A stretch of 64,000 nucleotides of DNA from Halocaridina rubra (lineage: Eukaryota; Arthropoda; Malacostraca; Decapoda; Atyidae): the NCBI GenBank assembly GCA_037179515.1, contig JAXCGZ010019285.1, forward strand, positions 1-64,000, written 5' to 3'. Numbering within the stretch: the stretch's first letter is position 1; the number at the start of each line of letters is the position of its first letter. Under the pieces are notes generated by a model. That model worked only from the letters and a program-made list of their open reading frames with translations, ran no database searches and was not told where the DNA came from. Made by a program: the position numbers and the translations under genes. Shown here piece by piece: positions 1-13,744 of the stretch.

Positions 1-186
1 CATAATTGTTTTTCTGCATGTTCTGTATCATGGGGTCTAATGGCTTTTTGATTGAAGCTTGGGTCTCCCACCATCTTCCATTGTCTCGCCTCACTCGTTC
101 AGTCTAACTCACATGTGGGCCGTTCGCGTTGTGCTTATTAATACATTGTGCTTGTGAATTTTTACTCACATATTTCAACCTCTGCA

Positions 187-1956
187 ATGCCTACCAAACG
201 TCTTTCATCTTCTAAGGCTTCTGGTAGTGATCCTAAGCAGCAAAGGAATATGTTAACCATAACAGATAAGGTGAAATTCTTAGATATGCTGAAAGAAGGA
301 AAAAGGTTTGCGGATGTCAGCCGCCATTTTGGCCTCAATGAATCTACTGTTCGCTACATCAAAAAGGACGAGGCAAATATCAGGAAAACAGCGACTATTT
401 CTTTTAATAAATCAGCGAAGATGGTCGTAACATCCCGCAATAAGATAATAGTGCGGATGGAATCTGCTTTGGCCCTGTGGATTGCTGATTGCAGAAAGAT
501 GAACATCAGCATAGCAATATCATACAAACAAAGGTGAAGAAGCTGTACGAGGCATTCGCTGCAAACGAACCCGACGACGACAGTGGCGACCGTGGAGAGA
601 AGGAGGGGAGAGAAGAAGATATCGACGACCCACAACCTGCACCCTCCAGCGATTCTCCAACGAGGATACAATTGTTCATGGTAAGCAAGGGATGGTTCGT
701 CAAATTTCAAAAACACTATGGCCCAAAGGCGTTTCGGTTTATGGCAAAGCTGCCTCTGCAGATACAGCTCCAGCAGAAGATTACGTGAAGAGAGACTTCA
801 AGAAAATTATTGCCGAAGGGGAATATGCTCCTGAGCAAGTCTTCAACATTAATGAGACTGGGTTATTTTGGAAGAGAATGCCGTCTCGCACTTTTCTCTT
901 CAAGGAAGAAGCTAAAGCCCCGGGATTTAAAGCGCACAAAGATCGCATTACTCTCATCATGCGGAAATACTGTGGGCTTCATGTTAAAGCCCGGGTTTAT
1001 CTTCAAGTCAAAGAACCCTAGGGCTTTGAAGAATAAAACCAAGAATCTGCTGCCAGTGTATTAGATGCATAACCCTAAGGCCTGGATCACAAAAAGCCTC
1101 ACATCAGACTGGTTTCACCAATGCTTTAACCCTCAGGCCATAATTTATCTTGCATAAAAAGGCCTTGAATTTAAAGTCCTTCTTTTGATGGATAATGCTG
1201 GTGGCCACACAACTAATCTCGAATATGACGGTGTTCAAGTAGAGTTCCTGCCACCGAAAACGACATCACTGATTCAGCCTATGGATAAGGCGTTATTCGT
1301 GCATTCAAGGCCTTCTACACACGAAATGCCCTGACAAACCTGGTTGAATCCATGGATTCGGAAAAGAATTCTCAATGAAGACGTACTGGCGTAATTACAC
1401 GATTGCCACATGCTTTCAAAATATTCAGAATGCAATCAAAGACATGAAGCCGGCCACAATCAATGCCAGCTGGAAGCAGTTATGGCCCGAAGTCATCCAT
1501 TACTACAAGGGCTTTGCTCCTGATGAAGTCCATAACTCGACAGTTGCGAAAGCTGTGAAGTTGGCTGCACTGCTAGGAGGAGAAGGCTTTAAAGATATGA
1601 CTCACGAAGATGTGCATGAACTGACTGACTGCCACTCGCATCCTTTGACTGATGAAGTCTTGGAAGAAATGACAAAATCAGTGAGCGAAGAAGAGGAAGA
1701 AGAAGAACTTGAGGAAATGCACGAAGAAATTGAAGAACCTGGCCTTACACTCAAACGTTTGGCAGCCATGTATGAACATGTGAAAGCAGTCCAATAACTC
1801 TCACAGGTACATGGCGATAATATGGTCCGCTCAGTGACCTTCTGCAATCTTTTCGAAGATGCCATGATTCCTTACAAGACCATCTTTCAATAAAAGAAGA
1901 AACAGCAACAGCAACTCCCCATTACCATGTTCTTCGCTTGCAAAAAGCAGCCGTCA
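187..1956 (+). pseudogene. Tigger-A transposase, broken (TIGD1-like)
   Basis: DNA-cutting and joining enzyme of a pogo/Tigger transposon, now dead. The start at 187 (MPTKRLSSSK) is chosen because the other copies begin MPPKHPSSSK at the same place. Order of parts: CENP-B-type N-terminal helix-turn-helix (TITDKVKFLDMLKEGKRF, then FGLNESTVRYIKKDE), the second CENP-B helix-turn-helix domain ending in KGWFVKFQKHYG, then the DDE domain. Frameshifts near 488 and 690, stops near 1062 and 1155, and a shift near 1290 break it. The first catalytic Asp is lost (NINETG where the family has DETG), the second is present (MDNAGGH), and the third motif is frame-disrupted. A Glu-rich stretch at 1690-1740 and a PCNA-binding-like QLPITMFF near 1910 close the protein. 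The usual stop codon is mutated (TAA to TCA). Confidence 0.85.
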
Positions 1957-1995
1957 AGCTGTTACTGGCTGCGGAATAATTTCCTCTGGAGTCTA

Positions 1996-2335
1996 AAAAC
2001 GTCATTACCACCTCATTCACGGTAAGTTTACCTATCACGTTCATATAAATTTACGTTGTATGCTGTTATTTATAAAACAAAGGGTGGTTTTTTAACAGTG
2101 CAGGGAAGGTTTATACAGTAAACGTAAAAATAATTGTAAAATACCTATGTACATGAGTATGTCATGTCATTACCACCTCATTCACGGTGAAGTTTATCTA
2201 TCACTTTCATATAAATTTATGCTTGCATGCTGTTATTTATGAAGTAAAGGGTGGTTTGTTAACAGTACAGGGAGGGTTTAAAAAGTAAACGTAAAAATAA
2301 ATGTAAAATACCTATGTACTTATAGGGTGATCCTA
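1996..2335 (+). repeat. Tandem repeat in Tigger-A 3' region (2 units)
   Basis: A unit of about 165 bp is present twice. It runs from CATTACCACCTCATTCACGG through the AAGGGTGGTTT / ACAGGGAGGG segment to CCTATGTACATGAGTATG. The same unit occurs once to three times in the other Tigger-A copies (three in 17690-18170), so copy number varies between elements. Confidence 0.8.
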
Positions 2336-2396
2336 CTTCGCGGAAATTCACCTATCGCGGTCGGTCCCAGAACCTAACCCCCGCAATAAACGAGGG

Positions 2397-2497
<101 letters not shown>

Positions 2498-2516
2498 ATC
2501 TTATTTTTTTTTTAAA

Positions 2517-2594
2517 GGTGCTCCTACTTTGTGAAAATTTACCTATCGCGGCCGGTCCCGGAACCGAACCCCCGCGATTAACGAGGGGTTACTG
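2517..2594. repeat. Isolated 78-bp Tigger-A-type terminus
   Basis: One terminal segment with no element body attached. It starts GGTGCTCCTACTT and ends CGAGGGGTTACTG, and it can fold on itself because CTATCGCGG pairs with CCGCGATTA around a GGTCCCGGAACC core. The GTGCTCC variant also occurs in the isolated terminus at 6704-6782, which suggests a separate sub-lineage. It is either a relic or a minimal mobile unit. Confidence 0.7.
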
Positions 2595-2598
2595 TATA

Positions 2599-5254
<2,656 letters not shown>

Positions 5255-5722
5255 AGCGCATACTGATAATATACAGCACTAACTGGTAGGGAAGCCCATC
5301 AGTGAAACAACACAGAAAAAAATAACGCTATAATTTCCGATCCTAGCTGCGCCCCTTCTCAAGTACAAGTGAGTGTAAAATAACAATGACAGAGGGAGTA
5401 AAAACAAAAAGGACTCAGGAGGCCTGAGGGAATTAAAAATTAAAGATAGTAAGACAGGTCTAATTCAAGAGAAATAATACCCTCAATCAAAGAAAACCAA
5501 CAAAATCATTAATAAGTCATTAATAAAAAAATATGTTAATATCTAATTACGAATATAGATCGGTAACTAGATAACCCTTTAACATAAAAAAGCAAAGGAC
5601 CAATGAGCTCAAAATTACACAAACCAAAGAAAAGAAGTGACAAGAAAAAAAAAATAACAATATTAAAAATAATGATAATATAAATAAAAAAAGGCACATT
5701 AATATACATACATATACAAACA
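5255..5722 (-). mobile_element. Penelope-like element 3' terminal fragment
   Basis: Non-coding. The reverse complement matches 15865-16250, the tail of the Penelope-like element that follows its GIY-YIG reading frame. Shared stretches include TTTAATTTTTAATTCCCTCAGG, AGTGAGTGTAAAATAACAATG (in reverse) and the end TCACTGATGGGCTTCC. It ends in (AT)n like the other copy. Confidence 0.7.
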
Positions 5723-5723
5723 G

Positions 5724-6660
5724 GTATGACATCTAGCCCTTTCTCTGTTACCAGTAGTGTTCCACAGGGCTCTGTTCTTCCAACTCTATTCCTTCTCTTC
5801 ATCAATTATCTTCTACAATCCCATCTTCCTCTCTTCTTCATGCCTTTGCTGATGATTCTACCTTCACTTTTCCTCTGCCTTTTCTTCACAACTCTTTCTT
5901 CTGCTCTTAACTCCGATTTGCAGAGAGTAGCTGAGTGGGGCACTCAAAATTTAGTTAAATTCAATACCTCCAAAACAGTTTCTGGCTATCTCTTTTTCTT
6001 CTTCTCCTCCTGATAACCATATTGTCTTCGAAACTAATGAAATTTACCCTCTTAACTCTATCAACATTTTAGGAATCCATATAGCCTCTAACTTGTCTTG
6101 GAAAATAACATAATCCAAATTTCTAAATCTTCACCCAAAAAATAGGGGGTTTTGTTTTGTTTCCATCATTACTTTTCCTCTTTTCAGTTACTTAAAATTT
6201 ACAAAGGTCTTATACATCCCTGCTTAAAATACTGTTCACACATCTGGGGTTGTTCTTCCTTTACTTATCTTCTTGATAGGGTTGAATCTATGGCAGTCAG
6301 ACTCATTAACGATCCTTCTCTTACTTCTAACCTGGATTCTCTCTCTCTTCGCCGTAAGGTATCTTCTCTTTTGCTTTTCTATCGCTACTTCCTCCTTCTG
6401 GTTTTCCTAATTCTTATGACCTTTCATCCTTCAAAAAGCAGATCTATCGTCATCTCTAAGCCTAGTCCTCCATATCTCTGGGTCCTTTGTACTTTGACTG
6501 TTTTTTTTTCTGTCTGTCGTTTTCCTTTGTGTGACATTGCCTCATCTCTGCCTTGTCCTTAACCTTTTTCTTTTCCTTTGTCTTGGTATTTTCTCGTGCC
6601 CGGGCCTTTATTGATGAGGCAGTTTCTGCCTGTCCCGGTGTAACACTCATAAAAAATAAA
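5724..6660 (+). pseudogene. Jockey-like LINE, 3' half of reverse transcriptase, broken
   Basis: Fragment of a non-LTR retrotransposon reverse transcriptase. It begins inside the palm domain (SSVPQGSVL, then LFLLFIN), and the catalytic HAFADDST motif is readable near 5838-5862, one frame off the longest open frame. C-terminal motifs follow: SDLQRVAEWG, FNTSKT, INILGIHIASNLSWK, KIYKGLIHPCLKYCSHIWG and RVESMAVRLI. Around 6385 the reading jumps from FYRY directly to SYDLSSFKKQIYRHL, so an internal stretch is deleted. It ends with an A-rich tail near 6655. Frameshifts make it inactive, and the 5' end is truncated as usual for LINEs. The clade call is by resemblance only. Confidence 0.75.
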
Positions 6661-6703
6661 ATGTACACACATACCCATATACATGTACATACAGAAATAT
6701 ATA

Positions 6704-6782
6704 CAGTGCTCCCTCGTTTATCACGGGGGTTCGGTTCCGGGACCGACCATGATAGGTGAAAATCCGCGAAGTAGGAGCACAA
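6704..6782. repeat. Isolated 79-bp Tigger-A-type terminus
   Basis: CAGTGCTCCCTCG to GTAGGAGCAC, lying two bases before the true terminus at 6785. GTGCTCC at its start is the reverse complement of GGAGCAC at its end, so the whole segment is itself an inverted-repeat unit. Same sub-type as 2517-2594. Confidence 0.7.
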
Positions 6783-7484
6783 TACAGTGTTCCTTCAATT
6801 ATCGCGAAGGTTCGGTTCCGGGACCCAGTGCGAGACAGGAAAATCGCGGAGTAGGATCAGCCTATATGTACATAGATATTTTAATTTATTTTTATGTTTA
6901 CACTGTATAAACTGTATAAACCCTTCCTGTACTGTTAACAAACCACCCTTTAATTCATAAATAACAGCTTGCAAGCATAAATTTATATGACATACTCATG
7001 TACATAGGTATTTTACAATTATTTTTATGTTTACTGTATAAACCCTCCCTGCCCTGTTAAAATACCACCCTTTACTTTATAAATAACAGCATGCAACATA
7101 AATTTATATGTATGTGATAGGTAAACTTACCGTGAATGAGGTGGTAATGAGTTAGTAGACGCCAGACAAAATTATTCCGCAGCCAGTAACAGCTTTACGG
7201 CTGGTATTCATTGAGGCCAAAATAGCGGCAGACATCCGTAAGCCTTTTTCCTTCTTTCAACATATCTAAGAGTTTCACCTTATCTGTTATGGTTAACATT
7301 TTCCTTTGCTGCTTAGGCTCACTACAAGAAGCCTTAGAAGATGAAGGATGCTTGGGAGGCATTGCAAAGGTTAAAATATGCGAGTAAAAAAATCACAAGC
7401 AAAACGTGAATGGCGCACATGTGAGTTAGACTGAACGAGTGAGGCGAGACAATGGAAGATGGTGCAAGCCTTTGTTCGAGATGC

Positions 7485-8590
7485 TGATAGCGATATCGTA
7501 GTTTACATGTTGCAATACTGTTAGTATTTATGTTTTTTACTATTTTTTACTGTTTTATTATTCTTATGCTAAGAAATGCGTTTTTTATCAATAAAATCAT
7601 GAAACTACTGGAAATATAAATATATATGCTAGCTCACGTAGCTGCGACCCTAATACATTGTACGCTATCAGACACTATTTCACATGATGCAGTACTGTGA
7701 GTTATATATCTAAATAGTATGTTTTTTACTATTTTTTACTGTTTTATTACTCTTAGGCTAGGAAATACTTGTTTTATCAATAAAATAATGAAAATATCAA
7801 TATGTACTATCTTACGTAGGTTCGACCCTTTTCGTTTTCCGAAATGCTGATACCAGTATCATATTTTACATGGTGCAATACTGTTAGTATTTTTGTTTTT
7901 TACTATTTTTTACTGTTTTATTATTCTTAGGCTAAGAAATACGTTTTTTATCAATAAAATCATGAAACTACTGGAAATATAAATATATATGCTAGCTCAC
8001 GTAGCTGCGACCCCAATACATTGTACGCTATCGGACACTATTTCATATGATGCAATACTGTGAGTTATATATCTAAATAGTATGTTTTTTACTATTTTTT
8101 ACTATTTTTATTACTCTTAGGCTAGGAAATACTTGTTTTATCAATAAAATAATGAACATTTCAATATGTACTATCTTACGTAGGTTCGACCCTTTTCGTT
8201 TTCCGAAACGCTGATACCAGTATCGTATTTTACATGGTGCAATACTGTTAGTATTTAGGTTTTTTACTATTTTTTACTGTTTTATTATTCTTAGGCTAAG
8301 AAATAAGTTTTTTATCAATAAAATCATGAAACTACTGGAAATATAAATATATATGCTAGCTCACATAGCTGCGACCCCAATACATTGCACGCTATCGGAC
8401 ACTATTTCACATAATGCAATGCTGTGAGTTATACTGTATATCTAAATTTATGTTTTTTACTATTTTTTACTGTTTTATTATTTGTAGGCTGGGGAATAAA
8501 TTTTTTTATCAATTAGATAATGAAATATGTTATTTTCAATAAAAAAGTGAAAATACTGAAAATTTTAAATTTTTTAATATTTTAATATTT
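7485..8590 (-). repeat. Dimeric tandem repeat upstream of the Tigger-A start codon
   Basis: Six monomers. The core TTTTTTACTATTTTTTACTG recurs at about 7531, 7720, 7894, 8083, 8259 and 8451, so spacing alternates 189, 174, 189, 176, 192. Two monomer types alternate (one with GATACCAGTATCG, one with CCAATACATTGTACGC), giving a dimer of about 365 bp. The same repeats occur in every Tigger-A 5' region, in different numbers. Confidence 0.85.
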
Positions 8591-8721
8591 TTGCATATAC
8601 ACCTTGTTCCTTTTACACGCGATTTTTTTATATGCGAAATTGCAATAACGCTCCCCAAAAATAATAGTAAAAAACTCGGAATGCCCGAATAATGCCCCCC
8701 CCCCCCCCTTTTTTCCCCCGA

Positions 8722-9085
8722 CCAGGATGGACCAAAAAATGATAAAATAAAACAGCCTTTATCAGGCTGTAGAGAGAAACAGATGGAGAGTGTAATGACC
8801 TGTCAGATGTGAAGGGATTATAAAAGATGTGTAATGAATATCCAGCTATCTGCTGGGTTTTAATATACCTCTGCATTACTCTCATAATGCCTATTCCAAA
8901 AATTCTCCTTAGAACTTATTATTATTATTATTATTAATATTAACAATAATTTTCCTTTGATGATGATTGTAGAGATGATTATTACTATTATTATTATTAT
9001 TATTATTAATATCATTATTTGTAATTAAACCATTATTTTTACAATAAATAATGTAGTTTTGGTTGAATGAACAAGAGTTAATTAA

Positions 9086-9152
<67 letters not shown>
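8722..9152 (+). repeat. Interspersed repeat T with (TTA)n and (TC)n tracts
   Basis: Matches 16425-16745 and, inverted, 16921-17340. Landmarks: AATGATAAAATAAAACAGCC, TGACCTGTCAGATGTGAAGG and CTGGGTTTTAATATACCTC. (TTA)n lies near 8918-9010 and a 60-bp (TC)n at 9091-9151. No coding sense was seen. It could be the 3' region of the LINE whose C-terminal codons lie next to it at 17336-17456. Confidence 0.75.
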
Positions 9153-9170
9153 ATATTCTATTCTACCCAG

Positions 9171-9391
9171 TAGGGTGGGTGTATATATATTGTATAATGA
9201 TGATGATCTTTTCTTATCGTAAGCCTCTTTGTACTGGTGGGAGAAGCCTCCGCGGGCGCTTATTTACTATATTAAAAAAAAAAAATTAATATAGTAAATA
9301 AGCGCCCGCAGAGGCTTCTTCCACCAGTACAAAAAGGATTACGATAAGAAAAGATCATCATCATTATACATTATATATACATCCACCCTAC
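9171..9391. mobile_element. Short hairpin (foldback) element
   Basis: Nearly perfect inverted repeat with arms of about 100 bp around an A-rich centre (near 9275). TAGGGTGGGTGTATATATA at the left pairs with the right end TATATATACATCCACCCTA. The inner arms carry GCGGGCGCTTATTTACTATA and its complement. No coding content. A half copy lies at 21455-21513. Confidence 0.75.
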
Positions 9392-9649
9392 CTCTGTCAT
9401 ATATCTATCTAATCTACATTTGAAGGTGTCTAAGTAATACAATTCAGAATCTGAATTCCAGATCAAAACTTAGCATGAGGGTCTGCCCCTCTCTTTTTTC
9501 TCTCTTACTTTATTTAATTTTTGTGCTTTTCCCTCCAATTCCCTTATATCCTTAATCCCCTCTCTTTTTTTTCCCCTCCTATCCTATCCCATCTTAAAAA
9601 AAAAATTAAAAAAAAAATAAAAAGTATTGGCATTTATTATCCTACTAGG

Positions 9650-9885
9650 AATACTCTACGGTATTACCAAGCCAATTTTCACCAATTTCCCGTCTGAACC
9701 TAAATTTATCAAGATTAAATCCATTAACCATTACGAGTTCTGGTTTGATCATAAATTTTTAAAACTTTATTAATATCACCCTTGTTAATCCCTTTAAACC
9801 ATTTATACACCTCAATCATATCCCCCCTAACTCTGTGCCTCTCTAGAGAATGTAGATTAAGTTTTTTAATCTGCCATATGGTAGA
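9650..9885 (-). pseudogene. LINE reverse transcriptase C-terminal fragment
   Basis: Reading the minus strand gives KKLNLHSLERHRVRGDMIEV, YKWFKGINKGD, then after a stop near 9724 FNLDKFRFRREIGENWLGNT. This is the conserved C-terminal region of many LINE reverse transcriptases (pattern LxxRRxRGDxIEVYKI). The 5' part is absent. A second copy of its last part is at 17336-17456. The sequence between 9392 and 9650 shows nothing recognisable. Confidence 0.65.
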
Positions 9886-10452
9886 TTTAGGCATTGCAAA
9901 ATTTTTTTTTTTTTTCGTTTTTTAATCATGCTTTGGTTATTTATAATTCTTATTTAATCTTTGTATACATTTGCAGATAGAGGTTCGTTCTCCTGCATCC
10001 TCCTCCTCTTCTACCACATAAGTTACTTGCTCACTGCCACCATGCATGTCCCAGTGTACTGTATAACTGTTGCCCACTGCATAATAAAGTATAGTAATAT
10101 ATGTTAATTTCTAGCTGTAAAGTGAATATGAATGTCTTTTGTATACTCTTAAAAATAGATACAGGGCTTTCTGCTTTGCTATGTAGTAATAAAATATGTT
10201 TTTTACTTATCTTATATCTTTGGCATGGTGTGTCTATGTAAGGTTTGGAACGTATCTATGCCCTTTATCATTGTTTCCTATGGAAAATAACTCGTTTTTT
10301 CACGCAATTTTCCATTTACTTGACCCTTCTGAGAACCTATCTAGGCGTTATTCTGAGAACTAGGTGTACCCCCCCAAAAAAAAAATTGCCAAAAAAAATC
10401 ACGGTACAGTGAAATCGCGAGCCAAGAAACGCGATACGGCGAAGGATCACTG

Positions 10453-13365
10453 TATATACATAGGTATTTTACATTTATTTTTTACCTTTACTGCATAAAC
10501 AACCCTCCGTGCACTGTTAACAAACCACCCTTTACTTTATTAATAACAGTGTGCAATCGCAAATTTATATAAACGTGATAGGTAAACTTACCGTGAATGA
10601 GGTGATGATGACGTGTACATTCTCCATAGCCAAATACTCTACAGCCAATGACAGCTTTACAGCTGCTTTTTGTGAGAGAAGAACATGGCAATGGGTAGTT
10701 GCTGTCGCTGTTTCTTCTTTTGTGCGAAGATTGTCTAGTAAGGAGTCATGGCATCGTCGATAATATTGCAGAAGGTCACTGAACGAACCATATTATCGTC
10801 ACACTCCTGCAAAAGTTGTTGGAGTGCTTTCACATGTTTATACATGACTGTCAGACGTTCGAACGTACGGCCAGGTTCTTCGACTTCTTCGTGCGTTTCC
10901 TCTGGTTGTTCTTTTTCCTTTTCTTCTATCGTTGATTTTGTCATTTCCTCCAAGTCTTCATCAGTCAAAGGCTGCGAGTGGCAGTCAATCAGTTCATTAA
11001 CGTCTTCGTGAGTCATACCTTTAAAGCCTTCTCCTCCTAAAAATGCAGCCAGAATCACAGATTTTGCAACTGCCAAGTTATGGACTTCGTCAGGAGAGAA
11101 TCCCTTGTAGTCGTAGATGACTTCCGGCCACAATTTCTTCCAGCTGGCATTGATTGTGGCCGGCTACATCTCTTTGATTGCATTTTGAATATTTAGAAGG
11201 CATGAAGCAATCGTGTAGTTACGCCAGTACGTCTTCAGTGCAAATTCTTTGTCCGCATCCATGGAGTCAACCAGGTTCGCCAGGGCATTTTGTGTGTAGG
11301 GGGCCTTGAACACGAGCATAACGCCTTGATCCATAGGCTGAATCAGTGATGTCGTATACGGTGGCAGGAACTCTACTTGAACACCATCATATTCGAGATC
11401 AGTTGCGTGGCCACCAGCATTATCCATCAAAAAAGGACTGTAAATTCAAGGCCCTTCCTTCGCAAGATAAATTTTGACCTGAGGGATAAAGCATTAGTGA
11501 AACCAGTCCGATGTGAGGCTTTTTGTGATCAAGGCTTTAGGGTTATGCATCCATTACAATGGCAGCAGATTCTTATTCTTGTTCTTCAAAGCCCTAGGGT
11601 TCTTTGACTTGTAGATAAGCCCAGGCTTTAACATGAAGACGCAGCATTCCCGCACAAGACGAGGGTAACGTGGTCTTTGTGTGCTTTAAATCCCGGGGCT
11701 TTAGCTTCTTCCTTGAAGAGAAAAGTGAGAGCAGCATTCTCTTCCAAAATAACCCAGTCTCATCCATATTAAAGACTTGCTCAGGAGCATATTCGCCTTT
11801 CTCAATAATTTTCATAACGTCGTTGTTCACATATTCTTCAGCTGCAGCTGTATCTGCAGAGGCAGCTTCACCATGCACCGAAACGCTCTTTAGGCCAAAG
11901 CGTTTTTGAAATTTGGCTAACCATCCCTTGCTTGCAAAGAACGATTGTTTCCTCGGTGGAAAATCTCTGGAGGGTCCTGGTTGTGGGTCGTCGATATCTT
12001 CTTCTCTCTCCTCCTCCTCACGGTCGCCACTGTCATCGTCGGGTTCATTTGCAGCGAATGTCTCATACAGCTTCTTTGCATTTGTTTGTATGATATTGGT
12101 GTTTAAGCTGATGTTCTTCTTTTTGCAAGCAGCAATCCACAGGACCGAAGCAGATTCCATCCACACTATTATCTTATTGTGGGGTGTTACGACCCTCTTT
12201 GCTGTTCTATTAAAAGAAATAGTCGCTGTTTTCCTGATATTTACTTCGTCTTTTTTATTGTATCGAACAGTAGATTCGTTGATGCCAAAATGGCAGCCAA
12301 CATCCACGAACCTTCTTCCTTCCTTCAGCACATCTAACAGTTTTACCTTTTCTGTTATGGTCAACATCCGTTGCCGCTTAAGTTTACTACCAGAAACCAT
12401 AGAAGATGAGGGATGCTTGGGAGGCATTGCAGAGGTTGAAATACGAAAGTTTCACAAAATCACAAGCACAACGTATTAAGAAGCACAAAACGAACGGTGC
12501 TTGCGAGAGTAGACTGAACAGGTGAGGCGAGACATTGGAAGATGCTGATAGATTGAAGCTTCCATCAAAAAAGCCAATCAGAACCCATGATACAGCACAT
12601 GCAGGAAAACAATTCTGTGGTTCGTCGTCTCCCACCCATCAGCCAATAGCACCCCATGTACTATCTCACGTAGGTGCGACCCTTTGCGTTTTCCAAGACG
12701 CCAATACAGTGTACTCTATCGTGCAATATTTTACATGGTGCATTACTGTGAGTTACATGTTTAAATTTATGTTTTTTACTATATTTTACTGTTTTATTAT
12801 TATTAGGCTAAGAAATATTTTTTTATCAATAATGAAAATACTATAAATTTTAATATGTACTAGCTCACGTAGGTGCGACCCTTTTCGTTTGCCAAAACGC
12901 CGATACCGGTACATAGTGCAATACATGTACTATGAGTTACATGTTTAAATTTACGTGTTTTACTATTTTTTACTGCTTTATTATTCTTAGGCTAGGAAAT
13001 ACTTTTTTTTATCAATAAAATAATGAAAATACTGGAAATATAAATATGTACTAGCTCACGTAGGTGCGACCCTTTGCACTTTCCAAAACGCCGATACCGG
13101 TATCGTATTTTCTATGGTGCAGAGTTACATGTTTAAATTTATGTTTTTTACTATTTTTTACTGTTTTATTATTCTTAGGCTGGGAAAAGTTTTTTTTTTG
13201 TATCAACTAATGAAAAAAAAAAATTCAATAAAATAATGAAAATACTGAAAATTTTAATATTTTAATATTCTCACATATACCCAGATAAAAAAATTCTCGC
13301 CAAAAAAAAAACCGTGATGCACTGAATTCGCGAAAGGTGAACCGCGATATAGCGAGGATTTACTG
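10453..13365 (-). mobile_element. Tigger family A, copy 2
   Basis: About 2.9 kb with a near-complete transposase frame, a shortened set of upstream tandem repeats (12690-13250) and a 5' terminus ending AGCGAGGATTTACTG at 13365, followed by TA. The 3' terminus (about 75 bp) is missing: the sequence passes from the end of m1 (10452) directly into the inner part of copy 2, at a shared GGATCAC motif. Confidence 0.82.
10657..12427 (-). pseudogene. Tigger-A transposase, copy 2, broken
   Basis: Start MPPKHPSSSM at 12427; an uninterrupted 277-codon frame covers both CENP-B-type DNA-binding domains (LTITEKVKLLDVLKEGRRF, FGINESTVRYNKKDE, ASKGWLAKFQKRFG) and the first catalytic motif FNMDETGLFWKRM. After a shift near 11595 the DDE domain continues with MMDNAGGHATD and LIQPMDQGVM, so all three catalytic Asp codons survive across frames. 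The C-terminal part (WPEVIYDYKGFSPDEVHNLA, then an acidic stretch) is open to about 10735. A frameshift hides the terminal QLPIAMFF motif. Usual length of an intact family member would be about 590 residues. Confidence 0.87.
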
Positions 13366-13744
13366 TACATATATAATCAAAAATATATTTACATACACAT
13401 ACACAAACATATACATATAAATATACATACATTCACACATATTCACACACACAAGTGCATATAAGGAATGCAAAGTGTGTAAGATAATGAACAAAATAGA
13501 AAAATAAAAATAAAGAATATTGGGAAAGATGAGACCAATGCAAATATTAATACAGTACACGTAACAAAAGTAAAAAATCCTAAAAATAGAATAATACCAG
13601 AAATGAATACAATAGTAACAACAATAACAGCCAGTACAATACTAATGATAATAATAATATAACTAATAACCAAAAAAATCACCAGCAACAAAAATAATAG
13701 AAATAATAATGAAAATTAAAAAATAACCACACACACCAAAGAAA

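Larger units (their letters stand above)
8600..10366 (+). mobile_element. S element copy 2, inserted in Tigger-A derivative m1
   Basis: Left end CACCTTGTTCCTTTTACACGC, right end TTCTGAGAACTAGGTG, each flanked by TA (8598-8599 and 10367-10368). Removing it restores the Tigger sequence GCATATA followed by CCCCCCCAAAAA, matching intact copies at the same place. The left about 90 bp and right about 400 bp match S copy 1. Only a 45-bp scrap of the 180-bp satellite remains (9968-10012). The interior instead holds a repeat with microsatellites, a hairpin element and a LINE fragment. Confidence 0.82.
6785..10452 (-). mobile_element. Tigger-A deletion derivative m1 (type I), split by S copy 2
   Basis: Non-autonomous derivative about 1.9 kb long once the inserted S element (8600-10366) is removed. 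The 3' terminus starts CAGTGTTCC at 6785; the 5' terminus ends CGAAGGATCACTG at 10452. The transposase start codon is at 7360-7362, but after about 50 codons of the CENP-B-like N-terminus (to the FGL motif) the sequence jumps near 7203 straight to the last codons and 3' region, losing the DDE domain. The same jump occurs in 21738-22833 and 22844-24534, so the deletion is ancestral and the derivative multiplied. Confidence 0.85.
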
